DNA from: Actinomycetota bacterium
GTDB lineage: Bacteria; Actinomycetota; Acidimicrobiia; Acidimicrobiales; Microtrichaceae
Assembly (NCBI GenBank): GCA_018268735.1
Contig: JAFDWA010000015.1
Coordinates: 1-14,743 of the forward strand
Length of the DNA: 14,743 bases
Reading direction: 5' to 3'
Part shown: in pieces, positions 1 to 6,969 of the stretch
How the letters are laid out: every line of letters begins with the position of its first letter
Numbering within the stretch: the stretch's first letter is position 1
Notes under the pieces: model-generated
The model's database searches: none
What the model was told of the DNA's origin: nothing
What the model saw: only the letters and a program-made list of their open reading frames with translations
Translations under genes and position numbers: made by a program

Positions 1-777
1 AGGATCTGGATCGGTGTCGCAGCTCTGAGCGGCGTCGCCCTCGTGTTCCTGTTCGGCGCGTTCCTCCTTCGAAGTGCACCCGCCCCGGTGCCCCTGGAAC
101 ACGCGCGACGGGACTTCGACCAGAGGGTCGCCCACGGCGAGGGATCCGGTGTTCCGCCCGGCGTCTACCGTGCCGAGGGGCGGGGAGAGGGCGTCTTGGA
201 TCGGCCGCCGACGAATCAGCGGGACGGATCTGTCATGCCCGTGACGGTCCAGGCGACCGGCCCCGGCTGTTCCAGCTGGCGCATCGAGTACAACACCAGC
301 CACTCGCAGGGACTTGAGCTCTGCCGGCAGGGCGGCAGCGTCGGCGTCGTGGCCCGGAGCAACTTCCAGGCGTTCGACTTCGGTGTGGCAACGGTGTCGA
401 ACCGCAGCGAGTTCCGTTGCGATCCGCCGATCGTCGTCGCAGGTGCCCTCAGCGGTTCGCGACCTGGACGCGTGCGCTGCCACGGCAACGACACCGCGCT
501 CGGCGGCGACGTCACGACCGACATGGATGTCGAGTACCTGGGATCGACCGAGTTGCAGGTGGGTGGCCGGACCGTGCGCGTCGAGCGGCAGCGCTGGACC
601 CAGGAGCTCGTCGGAGAGCAGTCGGGCACCCTGGTGGAGGAGTGGTGGTTCGAACCGTCCAGCGGGATGCCGCTGCGTTCCACCCGTCGATACGACCTCG
701 TCACCTCGACACCCCTCGGACGAGTCGGCTACCGGGAGACCGGCAACTGGTCCATCACGTCGCTCTCGCCGACGTGA
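1..777 (+). CDS. Membrane-anchored extracytoplasmic protein, unknown function (5' end cut)
   Basis: The frame is already open at base 1, so the true start lies outside the window; 258 residues are visible. The first 23 or so visible residues (IWIGVAALSGVALVFLFGAF) form a hydrophobic membrane segment, and the GTG at 43 falls inside it, so that GTG is unlikely to be the start. The rest is soluble, beta-rich in character and has four cysteines. The C-terminal part carries WWFEPSSGMPLR, then TPLGRVGY and a Trp-containing tail, which resembles an extracytoplasmic beta-sheet domain. I do not recognise a named family and assign no function. The TGA is followed by a GC-rich hairpin (798-819), so this is probably the last gene of an operon that begins outside the window. 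The coding call is firm from length, third-position GC and the membrane-anchor layout. Confidence 0.8.
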   Translation, partial: RIWIGVAALSGVALVFLFGAFLLRSAPAPVPLEHARRDFDQRVAHGEGSGVPPGVYRAEGRGEGVLDRPPTNQRDGSVMPVTVQATGPGCSSWRIEYNTSHSQGLELCRQGGSVGVVARSNFQAFDFGVATVSNRSEFRCDPPIVVAGALSGSRPGRVRCHGNDTALGGDVTTDMDVEYLGSTELQVGGRTVRVERQRWTQELVGEQSGTLVEEWWFEPSSGMPLRSTRRYDLVTSTPLGRVGYRETGNWSITSLSPT

Positions 778-794
778 GCTGACCAGCCTGTGCG

Positions 795-822
795 GGTCGG
801 GCCCACTCCGCTGGGCCCGGCC
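795..822 (+). terminator. Hairpin after the first gene
   Basis: CGGGCCC (798-804) and GGGCCCG (813-819) pair perfectly around an 8-base loop. The stem extends outward by a wobble pair and two GC pairs. No T tract follows, so it is either an I-shaped (U-less) terminator of the kind seen in high-GC actinobacteria, or only an mRNA 3' end stabiliser. Confidence 0.5.
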
Positions 823-841
823 GCTACCGCCGCGACTGGTA

Positions 842-929
842 CAGATCGCAGCCTCCTGCTCCCAGGCCGATCTGTTCGCTGCCCGATCTGCTCCGGATCA
901 GATCTGCTCTGACGCAGATCGACGATCTC
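842..929. promoter_or_regulatory. Cluster of CAGATC-type sites upstream of the fasciclin gene
   Basis: Six close matches to CAGATCG or its complement CGATCTG fall in 88 bases: 842-848, 868-874, 884-890, 899-906 (the palindrome CAGATCTG), 915-921 and 923-929 (CGATCTC). The middle sites are spaced about 16, 15-16 and 15-16 bases apart. The block ends 58 bases before the fasciclin start, so it may overlap that promoter. An operator array for a transcription factor is inferred; the repetition itself is plain in the sequence. Confidence 0.4.
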
Positions 930-987
930 GCATCCGTCGAGCCAGAACCATCGAAGTACCCGACGACAGCCTGAAGGAGGCCTTTCA

Positions 988-1569
988 ATGAAGTACAAGT
1001 TCATCGCGCCAGTTCTCGCTCTGATCCTCGGTGTCTCGCTCGTTGCCGCATCGTGCAGCGACTCCAAGGACAGCGACGCAAGCGGCAACTCCACGACCAC
1101 CACCATGGAGAAGTCCACGACCACCACTGCCGGCGACGCCATGGCAGGAAAGACGATCGTGGACATCGCTGCGAGCAACCCTGACTTCTCGACGCTCGTG
1201 AGCCTCGTGAAGACCGCCGGCCTGGCCGGGACGTTGTCCGGCGACGGTCCCTTCACCGTCTTCGCCCCGACCAACGAGGCGTTCGCCAAGGTCCCCGCTG
1301 CGACCCTGGAGCAGTTGAAGGCCGATCCGTCAGGAGCGCTCACCGATGTGCTGAAGCTCCACGTCGTCAGTGGCAAGGTGCTCGCCGCCGATGCGGCGAA
1401 GCTCGACGGTCAGTGCGTCGACACGCTCGGGGGCAAGGTCAAGATCGCGAAGAGCGGCGAGGACCTGACCATCGGTGGTGCCAAGATCATCAAGACCGAC
1501 ATCGAGGCGTCGAACGGCGTCATCCACGTCATCGACGGCGTCATCACCGCACCGTCGACCGACTGCTGA
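988..1569 (+). CDS. FAS1 (fasciclin) domain lipoprotein
   Basis: This 193-residue protein starts at ATG 988 behind a strong ribosome site (AAGGAGG, 974-980, 7 bases before the start). Residues 1-23 are a lipoprotein-type signal (KYKF, a hydrophobic stretch, then AASC), with Cys23 as the likely lipidated residue; the -3 position is Ala rather than the usual Leu/Val. A Ser/Thr/Asp-rich linker (24-52) follows. One FAS1 domain covers about 55-190 and shows both family signatures: FTVFAPTNEAF (89-99) and GVIHVIDGVI (177-186). FAS1 domains mediate adhesion or ligand binding; in bacteria this class (MPT70/MPB83-like in mycobacteria) is secreted or surface-anchored. The gene appears monocistronic: its own leader with repeated sites lies upstream and a perfect hairpin downstream. 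The ligand cannot be read from sequence. Confidence 0.95.
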   Translation: MKYKFIAPVLALILGVSLVAASCSDSKDSDASGNSTTTTMEKSTTTTAGDAMAGKTIVDIAASNPDFSTLVSLVKTAGLAGTLSGDGPFTVFAPTNEAFAKVPAATLEQLKADPSGALTDVLKLHVVSGKVLAADAAKLDGQCVDTLGGKVKIAKSGEDLTIGGAKIIKTDIEASNGVIHVIDGVITAPSTDC

Positions 1570-1598
1570 GCCAATCGTCCATCTGAACGTCAGACCCT

Positions 1599-1632
1599 GG
1601 TGCCAGGCGTCCGCAGTCGGACGCCTGGCACC
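1599..1632 (+). terminator. Perfect 15-bp hairpin after the fasciclin gene
   Basis: GGTGCCAGGCGTCCG (1599-1613) and CGGACGCCTGGCACC (1618-1632) pair without mismatch around the 4-base loop CAGT. It starts 30 bases after the fasciclin stop. There is no T tract, but stem length and stability make it the strongest terminator candidate in the window. Confidence 0.75.
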
Positions 1633-1685
1633 GTCGCGTCGTGTGTCGTCAGCGGACGTCGACCATCGGGAGCCAGAATGCGCCT

Positions 1686-1958
1686 GTGGTCGGTCTCCTC
1701 CTGTCAGCCACGTTCGCATGCGGTGTCTTCATCGCCCTTGCGCACGTGGTGAACAAGCCGTTCATCGCCCCGGTCTACGACGTCGTGGCGAACCTCACTG
1801 CGTTCGGATGCGCTGCCGCTGCGTCTTCCCTGCTCGGTCACCCGGTCCCGGCATTGCTCTCCGTGATTGCCATCGTCTGCTGGATGATCCTCGCCCGGCG
1901 AACGATCCTCGATCGCCGGCGACGTCGGGCAGGAGCCCGTGGTGTCGCACAGCGATGA
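1686..1958 (+). CDS. Small integral membrane protein, hypothetical
   Basis: A 90-residue protein if read from GTG 1686, with a GGGAG sequence about 12 bases upstream. The same frame allows GTG 1641, but that start abuts the terminator hairpin, has no visible ribosome site and adds only a polar extension. The sequence predicts three hydrophobic helices at about 2-22, 32-51 and 53-71, then a strongly basic tail (LDRRRRRAGARG), which by the positive-inside rule should be cytoplasmic. Codon third positions are GC-rich, and the coherent membrane topology argues against a chance frame. I do not recognise a family. It ends tail-to-tail with the esterase gene on the other strand. Confidence 0.5.
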   Translation: MVGLLLSATFACGVFIALAHVVNKPFIAPVYDVVANLTAFGCAAAASSLLGHPVPALLSVIAIVCWMILARRTILDRRRRRAGARGVAQR

Positions 1959-1967
1959 GGCGGATCG

Positions 1968-1993
1968 ACCGGTGTCGGATTCGAGACCCCGGT
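1968..1993. terminator. Weak hairpin between convergent genes
   Basis: ACCGGTGTC (1968-1976) and GACCCCGGT (1985-1993) pair with one mismatch around an 8-base loop. It lies in the 56-base gap between the small membrane protein (+) and the esterase (-), where a bidirectional terminator would be expected. The stem is short, so the call is tentative. Confidence 0.3.
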
Positions 1994-2014
1994 GCCGCTC
2001 GTCGGTCGTGGCCC

Positions 2015-3019
2015 TCACCTTCGGTCGAAGAAGTCGAGGACCGTCGTGGTTGCCGAGATGGCGGTGTTGGTGGGACCCGTCACGATCTCCAGGAGGGCGT
2101 TCGGCGATCCTGCCCAGGTGTGGCCGGCTCCGATGAGCGACAGGTACTCGACGCGTCGACCGTCCCCGCAGTGCCGGAACAGCTCGCGGTGCACGCTTGG
2201 AGCGGGTTGGTCGATGACCGGGATCGGGTCGCATCCGGCCCGTGCCGCGTCCTGCGCGACGACCGTCGCGACCGCCAGGCCGACAGGTGGGGTGAAGGGG
2301 ATCTGGGAGCCGGCGGGTGGGACGATGGGGTCGGCGCTCCCGTGCAGGACCAGGGTGTCGGTCCCGGGCGAGTCGGGACACAGCGATGTGAGGTTCACGC
2401 CACCGGAGCCGGCGACCCCCGCGAAACGCCCGGGCATCGTGCACGACAGCGCCTGGGCCATCGCCGCGCCGGCCGAGAAACCGGCTGCGAACACCCGGTT
2501 GCGGTCGATGCAGGAATGCTGTTCGACGTGGTCGACGAGCGCTCCGATGAAGGTCAGGTCGTCGGTGTCGGACGCGAGCCCACCGGGAACAGCCCAGCGG
2601 GGTCCGGGCTGGCTTCCGAGTGGCGTCACGACGATGTAGCCGCGTGCGTTCCCTGCCTCGGCGAGTCCGGAGTACCAGTCCCACGTCTGTGGGTCCATGA
2701 GGAACGGGTGCAGGCTCACGAGCAGTCGCCGTGGAGATGTCGACGGCGTCGACGGGACGTCGACGAGAGAGGTGCGGGTCGTTGCGCCGACGACGATGCT
2801 CACGGTGCTGCGGCCCGCCGGGAGCCCAGCGCTGTAAGGGGAGCACCCGCTCGACGGTGCGACGTCGACCGACGGGTCGCGGCCGCCTCCTGCGGGTGGA
2901 GCGATCACCCCGGGGTCGGGAACCGTCGGTGGCGTGCAGGCCGCTGCGACGATCGCCACGGCCATGGTGACGGCGAGAACGATGAGCGTTGACCGGCGCG
3001 GGACACGCAGCGGAGTCAT
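2015..3019 (-). CDS. LpqC/PHB-depolymerase-like esterase lipoprotein
   Basis: A 334-residue secreted alpha/beta hydrolase starting at ATG 3019. Residues 1-28 form a lipoprotein signal: basic MTPLRVPRR, a hydrophobic core, then VAAAC with Cys28 as lipidation site. A Pro/Gly-rich linker runs to about 58. The catalytic domain shows the expected triad context: nucleophile Ser182 in AGFSAGAAMA, Asp230 in LHGSADPIV and His300 in GAGHTW. This arrangement matches the PHB depolymerase / feruloyl esterase / LpqC family, which cleaves ester bonds of polyesters or hydroxycinnamate esters outside the membrane; the substrate here is unknown. Several cysteines (59, 170, 193, 214, 263, 284) suggest disulfides, fitting an exported protein. 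A TACCCT box six bases before the ATG suggests its own, leaderless promoter in the 60-base gap after the photolyase. Confidence 0.9.
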   Translation of the reverse strand: MTPLRVPRRSTLIVLAVTMAVAIVAAACTPPTVPDPGVIAPPAGGGRDPSVDVAPSSGCSPYSAGLPAGRSTVSIVVGATTRTSLVDVPSTPSTSPRRLLVSLHPFLMDPQTWDWYSGLAEAGNARGYIVVTPLGSQPGPRWAVPGGLASDTDDLTFIGALVDHVEQHSCIDRNRVFAAGFSAGAAMAQALSCTMPGRFAGVAGSGGVNLTSLCPDSPGTDTLVLHGSADPIVPPAGSQIPFTPPVGLAVATVVAQDAARAGCDPIPVIDQPAPSVHRELFRHCGDGRRVEYLSLIGAGHTWAGSPNALLEIVTGPTNTAISATTTVLDFFDRR

Positions 3020-3025
3020 CCGGCG

Positions 3026-3031
3026 AGGGTA
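3026..3031 (-). promoter_or_regulatory. -10 box (TACCCT) of the esterase gene, probably leaderless
   Basis: On the minus strand TACCCT (3031 to 3026) is followed by six bases and then the ATG at 3019. TANNNT 6-9 bases before a start codon is the usual signature of leaderless actinobacterial transcripts. No Shine-Dalgarno sequence is present. No convincing -35 box was seen. Confidence 0.5.
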
Positions 3032-3079
3032 CAGCGACCCTGTCGGAGGTGTAGCTGCGGCGACAAGCGGGTCCGCGCC

Positions 3080-4498
3080 TCAGATGGCGGCGCGCGCTGC
3101 CGAGTAGGCGGCGATGGCCCGTTCACGTGCAGCAGCGTGATCCACGATCCGCGTCGGGTAGGTGACGCTGTCGTCAACGAGCGGATCACCTAGCAAGACC
3201 CCCGCGGCCGCCAGTTCGAGTGGTCCTGCCTCCCATGGAGCGTGGCGATCCGCCGCGGGCAGCGCGGCGAGCTCCGGCACCCACTTCGTGATGTACGTCG
3301 CGTCCGGATCGAAGCGGCGTGACTGCGTCACCGGGTTCAGCACCCGGAAGTACGGTGCGGCGTCGGGGCCCGTCCCGGCTACCCACTGCCAGTTGCCGGC
3401 GTTCTGCGCCACGTCGGCGTCGACGAGCTCCCGCCGGAAGTGCCGCTCGCCGATCCGCCAGTCGACGAGCAGGTCCTTCACCAGGAAGCTGGCCGTGATC
3501 ATCCGCACGCGGTTGTGCATCCAACCTGTTGCAGCCAGCTCCCGCATCCCAGCATCGACGATCGGGAACCCGGTCAAACCCGCGACCCACGCGTCGACGC
3601 CGACGGGGTCCGAGCGCCACGTGACGCCGTCGAGGTCTGCTCGCATCGCGGTGTCGACCAGATCGGGACGCTCCAGGAAGAGGCTCGCGTACCAGTCACG
3701 CCATGCCAGTTGACGGACGAATGCGGCGCGCCCAGCCGTCGCGGTGCCTACCACGTCGACTACATGTCGCGGTGACAGCGTCCCGAAGTGCAGATCCGCT
3801 GACAGGTGAGAGGTACCCGAGTGATCGGCGGGCAGGTCATGGGTGAGGTCGTAGGTGTCGACGTGGTCCAGCCAGTCGAGCAGACGTGCGTCGGCTGCCT
3901 CCTCGCCACCGGGACCGAACCGATCGGCTGGGCTGATGGCCGGAACGGGGATGTCCTCGGAGTCCGGGACGTCGTCGCGTCCCGGATCGAGCACCTCGAT
4001 GTCGACGGGCTCGGGCCAGTCGTTGCGCACAGCGGTGCTCCATGCCCGGTGGTAGGGGGTGAACACCAGGTGGGTCTGACCCGTGGAGCGCGAGGTCACC
4101 GAACCCGGCCGGTGCACGTGGCAACCCCAATGGAGATCGACATCGACCTCTGGCTCCAGAGCTGCCCGCACGCGGCGGTCACGCCTGCGGGCATAGGCGC
4201 TCACGTCAGCGTCCGCGTGCACGCTCGTGGCACACGACTCCCGGACCACTGACTTGAGCACCAGGACCGGGTCGCCGGTCCGGACCAGCAGGCCGCCGCC
4301 TCTTGCCTTCAGGCCGACGTCGAGCGCACGGAGGTGCCTGAAGAGGAGGTTGCGTCGTCGCGGCCCGGCGATGGCCAGGATGTTGGCGTCGAGCACGAAC
4401 AGGCCAAGCACCCTGTCGGCTGATCGGGTCGCAGCAGCCCAGGCGGGCTGATCGGACAGACGCAGGTCGCGGCGGAACCAGACGACCGCGGTGCTCAG
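3080..4498 (-). CDS. phr: Deoxyribodipyrimidine photolyase (class I, FAD)
   Basis: Light-driven repair of cyclobutane pyrimidine dimers. The protein begins at the N-terminal strand TAVVWFRRDLRLSD, which every class I photolyase carries. The antenna-binding Rossmann domain spans about 1-190. The FAD domain (about 225-450) has TSHLSADLHFGTLSPR, GWMHNRVRM (325-333) and NAGNWQWVAGTGPDAAPYFR (366-385). Trp294, Trp347 and Trp370 have the same mutual spacing (53 and 23) as the E. coli electron-transfer triad Trp306/359/382. Length is 472 residues, normal for the family. The start is odd: no ATG, GTG or TTG occurs in frame near the N-terminus; the first downstream GTG would delete the first strand. 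The best fit is CTG at 4498, whose CTGA overlaps the TGA of the bL37 gene, implying translational coupling. The frame continues open to 4798 but there overlaps the divergent gene. Confidence 0.93.
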   Translation of the reverse strand: MSTAVVWFRRDLRLSDQPAWAAATRSADRVLGLFVLDANILAIAGPRRRNLLFRHLRALDVGLKARGGGLLVRTGDPVLVLKSVVRESCATSVHADADVSAYARRRDRRVRAALEPEVDVDLHWGCHVHRPGSVTSRSTGQTHLVFTPYHRAWSTAVRNDWPEPVDIEVLDPGRDDVPDSEDIPVPAISPADRFGPGGEEAADARLLDWLDHVDTYDLTHDLPADHSGTSHLSADLHFGTLSPRHVVDVVGTATAGRAAFVRQLAWRDWYASLFLERPDLVDTAMRADLDGVTWRSDPVGVDAWVAGLTGFPIVDAGMRELAATGWMHNRVRMITASFLVKDLLVDWRIGERHFRRELVDADVAQNAGNWQWVAGTGPDAAPYFRVLNPVTQSRRFDPDATYITKWVPELAALPAADRHAPWEAGPLELAAAGVLLGDPLVDDSVTYPTRIVDHAAARERAIAAYSAARAAI

Positions 4499-4584
4499 GA
4501 GTTGCGGCCCATGTTGGGCTTGCGCCCGTGGTTGGCCTTCTTGCGACGCACGTTGGCCTTCTTCTTCTTGGTGCGCTTCGACAT
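4495..4584 (-). CDS. Ribosomal protein bL37-like, 29 residues
   Basis: The minus strand from ATG 4584 encodes MSKRTKKKKANVRRKKANHG followed by RKPNMGRNS, then TGA. Roughly half of the residues are Lys or Arg. From memory of the family, mycobacterial bL37 (24 residues) starts MAKRGRKKRD and contains KANHGKRPN; the core KANHGRKPN here matches that closely. bL37 is a small actinobacterial protein of the 50S subunit, found in mycobacterial ribosome structures. The gene is too short for common length cut-offs and is easily missed. A TAGGGT box lies nine bases upstream, suggesting a leaderless or near-leaderless mRNA. The stop codon overlaps the presumed CTG start of photolyase, so the two are probably co-transcribed. 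Coding evidence is composition plus motif; there is no alternative gene on this strand at this place. Confidence 0.8.
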   Translation of the reverse strand: MSKRTKKKKANVRRKKANHGRKPNMGRNS

Positions 4585-4593
4585 AGGGATGCG

Positions 4594-4599
4594 ACCCTA
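4594..4599 (-). promoter_or_regulatory. -10 box (TAGGGT) of the bL37-photolyase operon
   Basis: TAGGGT reads on the minus strand from 4599 to 4594, nine bases before the bL37 ATG. There is no ribosome site in between, so the transcript would be leaderless or have a leader of a few bases. A well-spaced -35 box was not found. Confidence 0.4.
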
Positions 4600-4644
4600 C
4601 TGGAGCGGGTGGTGTCGACTCCAGCCGTGGCGATGCAAGAGGCG

Positions 4645-4650
4645 TAGGCT
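4645..4650 (+). promoter_or_regulatory. -10 box (TAGGCT) of the His-rich protein gene
   Basis: TAGGCT on the plus strand lies 35 bases before the GTG at 4686. Transcription would begin around 4657, leaving a leader of about 28 bases that contains the purine-rich ribosome site GAGGGGGAG. The same hexamer occurs before the PHP gene on the minus strand. Confidence 0.35.
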
Positions 4651-4685
4651 CCTGGCATCCGGGGCGGGGCCGAGCGAGGGGGAGC

Positions 4686-5915
4686 GTGGTGGAGAGCGAA
4701 TCGCTGAACGAAGACGGGGGCGGTCGCCGTCGTCGGGGACGCATCGCAGCGGTGGGCGCGGTGGTGGTCGCTGCCCTTGCCCTCGGAGGAGTCGTCATCG
4801 CTCGCTCGCGTGGCGCTGACCTGGATGTGGCCCAGACGGCAGCGGATGCCAGCGGCGGTCACAGCGCGCACGACGACCAGATGTCGACGATCGACGCCAG
4901 ACGCTGCGACCGCGGGTTCAACCCCAAGGCCTACTGGAGCGAGGCAGCAGCCATGGGTGTTGACACCTACGACGGTGGCACCATGTCCATGGCATCCGAC
5001 GCCGGTGGTGCTGGCGACGGGTCGACTCCGGGCCCGTCCGACGAGTTGGTCGCAGCGACCGAACGCGCGGCAACCGGCGGAGAGGTGGATGCGTCGCTCC
5101 TGGTGGATCACCTCGGTCGGGTCTCCGACGCGGACTACGACGCGTGGCGCTCCTACGTGCGTGCACAGTCAGCCACCCACGGCGGAACCGCTCACTCCCA
5201 CGACCCAGCCGACTCCTCGGCTGCGGCACCCGACGACAACGGAGGCCACGGCGGTCACCTCGGACCGCAGCCCTGGGTCGCGATGGTCGATCCGGAGCAG
5301 TGCGTGCAACTCGCACAGGAGCTCTCCGAGGCCCGCAAGGTGGCGCTGTCGATGCCGACGGCAGCAGATGCCATCGCTGCCGGCTACGTCAAGATCACGC
5401 CGTACCTGCCGGGGATCGCGGCGCACTACATGAACTTCGCCTATGTGGACGACGAGTTCCACGTCGACCGACCTGAGATGGTGCTCTACGACGGAAACGG
5501 CACCGACGCACACGTGGTCGGGCTCAGCTACTACATCGTGCAGCCCGGGAACGACGAACCCACGCAGGGCTTCGTCGGCGACGAGGACCACTACCACCGC
5601 CATGTGGGGCTCTGCACCAAGCCCGGCGTGGGCGTGATCGGCGACTCCACCACCTCGGAGTCCACATGCCGTTCGATGGGCGGAGTCAAGTCCAGCGGAG
5701 GAGCCGGTTGGATGTCGCATGCCTGGGTGGTGCCCGGTTGCGAGAGCCCGTGGGGCGTCTTCAGCGGTGAGAACCCGGTACTGGACGGGCCGCTCGCGAC
5801 CCGGTCGGGCACAGGTGAAGGAGGGTGCTCCGGCTCGGACTCGCGTCGGCGCTACGACCTGCAACCCGGCGCACGCGAAGTCCCTGGACGCGACGAGCGG
5901 ACCTCCGGCGGCTGA
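4686..5915 (+). CDS. Membrane-anchored histidine-rich extracytoplasmic protein, unknown function
   Basis: A 409-residue protein from GTG 4686, with GAGGGGGAG ending just before it. Residues 1-18 are polar and basic (GGGRRRRGR), 19-40 form one membrane helix, and the rest should be extracytoplasmic. Residues 41-195 are low-complexity, rich in Ala, Asp, Gly, Ser and His (GGHSAHDD near 57, HGGTAHSHD near 165, GGHGGHLG near 187). Residues 197-366 look like a folded, conserved domain: AAHYMNF (245-251), PEMVLYDGNG, VVGLSYYIVQPG, then GDEDHYHRHVGLC (298-310), and GWMSHAWVVPGCESPWGVFSGENPVL (341-366). Clustered His (247, 259, 302, 304, 306, 345) with Cys310, 328 and 352 suggest metal binding; that is inference. 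I recall no named family. The final 40 residues are polar and probably disordered. It is divergent from bL37-phr and convergent with the PHP gene. Confidence 0.88.
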   Translation: MVESESLNEDGGGRRRRGRIAAVGAVVVAALALGGVVIARSRGADLDVAQTAADASGGHSAHDDQMSTIDARRCDRGFNPKAYWSEAAAMGVDTYDGGTMSMASDAGGAGDGSTPGPSDELVAATERAATGGEVDASLLVDHLGRVSDADYDAWRSYVRAQSATHGGTAHSHDPADSSAAAPDDNGGHGGHLGPQPWVAMVDPEQCVQLAQELSEARKVALSMPTAADAIAAGYVKITPYLPGIAAHYMNFAYVDDEFHVDRPEMVLYDGNGTDAHVVGLSYYIVQPGNDEPTQGFVGDEDHYHRHVGLCTKPGVGVIGDSTTSESTCRSMGGVKSSGGAGWMSHAWVVPGCESPWGVFSGENPVLDGPLATRSGTGEGGCSGSDSRRRYDLQPGAREVPGRDERTSGG

Positions 5916-5931
5916 GCGCAGCGCTCAGCTG
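5909..5931. terminator. Bidirectional hairpin whose arms carry both stop codons
   Basis: GCTGAGCG (5911-5918) and CGCTCAGC (5922-5929) pair perfectly around the loop CAG, with a wobble and a C-G pair extending the stem. The left arm contains the TGA of the plus-strand gene (5913-5915) and the right arm the TGA of the minus-strand PHP gene (5925-5927). One element could end or protect both transcripts. Confidence 0.55.
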
Positions 5932-6962
5932 GTCGGGTGTGCAGCGCTCCAGGCGAGTAGCTCGTCGGCCGGCATCGTGTTCACGATCAGCGACGGATCC
6001 ACCCCCATCGAGGATGCCAACGCGCAACCCCACGCCTGCCATTCGAGTTGGCCCGGAGCGTGGGCATCGGTGTCTATGGAGACGCGGCAACCCCACTCGA
6101 GAGCCAGCGCGAGGAGCTCCTCGGGTGGATCGCGCCGTTCCGGGCGGCAGTTGATCTCGACCGCGGTGTCGAAGCGTGCGCACGCCGCGAACACGATGTC
6201 AGCGTCGAAGCTCGACGGTGGCCTGCCCCGACCGGTGATCATGCGACCCGTGCAGTGGCCCAACACGTCGACGTTCGGATCCGCGACCGCCATCACCATG
6301 CGCCGCGTCATCTCCCGCTCGTCCATGCGGAGCTTGGAGTGCACCGAGGCCACGACCACGTCGAGTCGTGCGAGCAGCTCGGCGGACAGGTCGAGGGAGC
6401 CGTCGAGGAGGATGTCGACCTCCATGCCGGTGAGGATCCGGAACGGTGCAAGGTCTGCATTGAGGGACTCGATCTCGGCGAACTGGTCGAGCAGACGGGT
6501 CTCGTCGAGTCCGTGGGCGATGGTCAACCGTGCGGAGTGGTCTGTGATCGCCAGGTACTCGTGGCCGAGCCCCCGTGCGGTGAGCGCCATCGTCTCGACG
6601 GTCTCGCCGCCGTCTGACCATCGCGTGTGGCTGTGCAGGTCGCCTCGGATCATCTTCCGCAGTGCCGCGCCTTCGCCGGGATCCTGCACCGTCGACGATG
6701 CCAGGTCGTCCAGGTACCGGGATCGACGGCGGAGCACGGCATCGACGATGACCGAACCGGTCGACGTTCCGATGCCGTCGAGCTCCTGGATGGTGTCGTG
6801 TTCGACGCGCCTCATGAGCTCGTCGTCGCCGAGGGTGGCAACGATGCCTCTCGCCTTCTGGAACGCCCGTGCCTTGGCGGCCGGTGCAGCGCCGCGGTCG
6901 AGGTAGTAGATCGCGAGCGACAGCGCGGCCTCTGCACGTCCGAGAGCCGTGTCGGTGCCCAC
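5925..6962 (-). CDS. Helix-hairpin-helix PHP-domain phosphoesterase (PolX-like)
   Basis: 345 residues if begun at GTG 6962. The N-terminal part (about 5-90) has the small-helix/HhH layout of DNA polymerase X, with the hairpin ELDGIGTSTGSVI at 60-72. The PHP domain (about 107-310) carries the metal-site motifs in order: GDLHSHTRWSDG (107-118), ITDHS (139-143), GMEVDI (179-184), SVHS (206-209), GHCTGR (235-240), EIN (269-271) and DTDAH (297-301). PHP domains hydrolyse phosphate esters, in PolX as a 3'-5' exonuclease. There is no polymerase palm, so it is a stand-alone HhH-PHP protein of likely nucleic-acid role; the substrate is unproven. Start choice: TAGGCT seven bases before GTG 6962 fits a leaderless mRNA. 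GTG 6986, with GGGAGG just upstream, is an alternative adding eight residues. Confidence 0.88.
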   Translation of the reverse strand: MGTDTALGRAEAALSLAIYYLDRGAAPAAKARAFQKARGIVATLGDDELMRRVEHDTIQELDGIGTSTGSVIVDAVLRRRSRYLDDLASSTVQDPGEGAALRKMIRGDLHSHTRWSDGGETVETMALTARGLGHEYLAITDHSARLTIAHGLDETRLLDQFAEIESLNADLAPFRILTGMEVDILLDGSLDLSAELLARLDVVVASVHSKLRMDEREMTRRMVMAVADPNVDVLGHCTGRMITGRGRPPSSFDADIVFAACARFDTAVEINCRPERRDPPEELLALALEWGCRVSIDTDAHAPGQLEWQAWGCALASSMGVDPSLIVNTMPADELLAWSAAHPTS

Positions 6963-6969
6963 GCCTCCG

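Noticed and set aside
1678..1750. ATG at 1678 as the start of the small membrane protein
   Set aside because: It is in a different frame from the hydrophobic protein and runs into a stop after a couple of dozen codons.
1475..2992. A 505-codon plus-strand open frame spanning the fasciclin end, the membrane gene and the esterase
   Set aside because: It crosses the 15-bp terminator hairpin and is antisense to the esterase. The composition is Arg/Asp/Gly-rich without domain features.
4594..4599. A -35 box (TCGACA at 4618-4613, minus strand) for the bL37 promoter
   Set aside because: The spacer to TAGGGT would be only 13 bases, too short for a standard sigma-70-type promoter.
4600..4624. CTGGAG...CTCCAG inverted repeat between bL37 and the His-rich protein gene as an operator
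   Set aside because: Only 6 bp per arm with a 13-base spacing, a chance-level match in GC-rich DNA. It could overlap the promoter, but nothing supports binding.
4499..4798. A 100-residue N-terminal extension of the photolyase back to ATG 4798
   Set aside because: The extension covers the whole bL37 gene in another frame and the divergent gene's start and promoter. The added residues are Thr/Pro/Arg-rich and unlike any photolyase N-terminus.
5783..5915. Possible frameshift near the 3' end of the His-rich protein gene
   Set aside because: The last 40 residues lose the conserved look, but neither other frame gives a more convincing continuation. The stop sits neatly in the shared hairpin, so a natural disordered tail is simpler.
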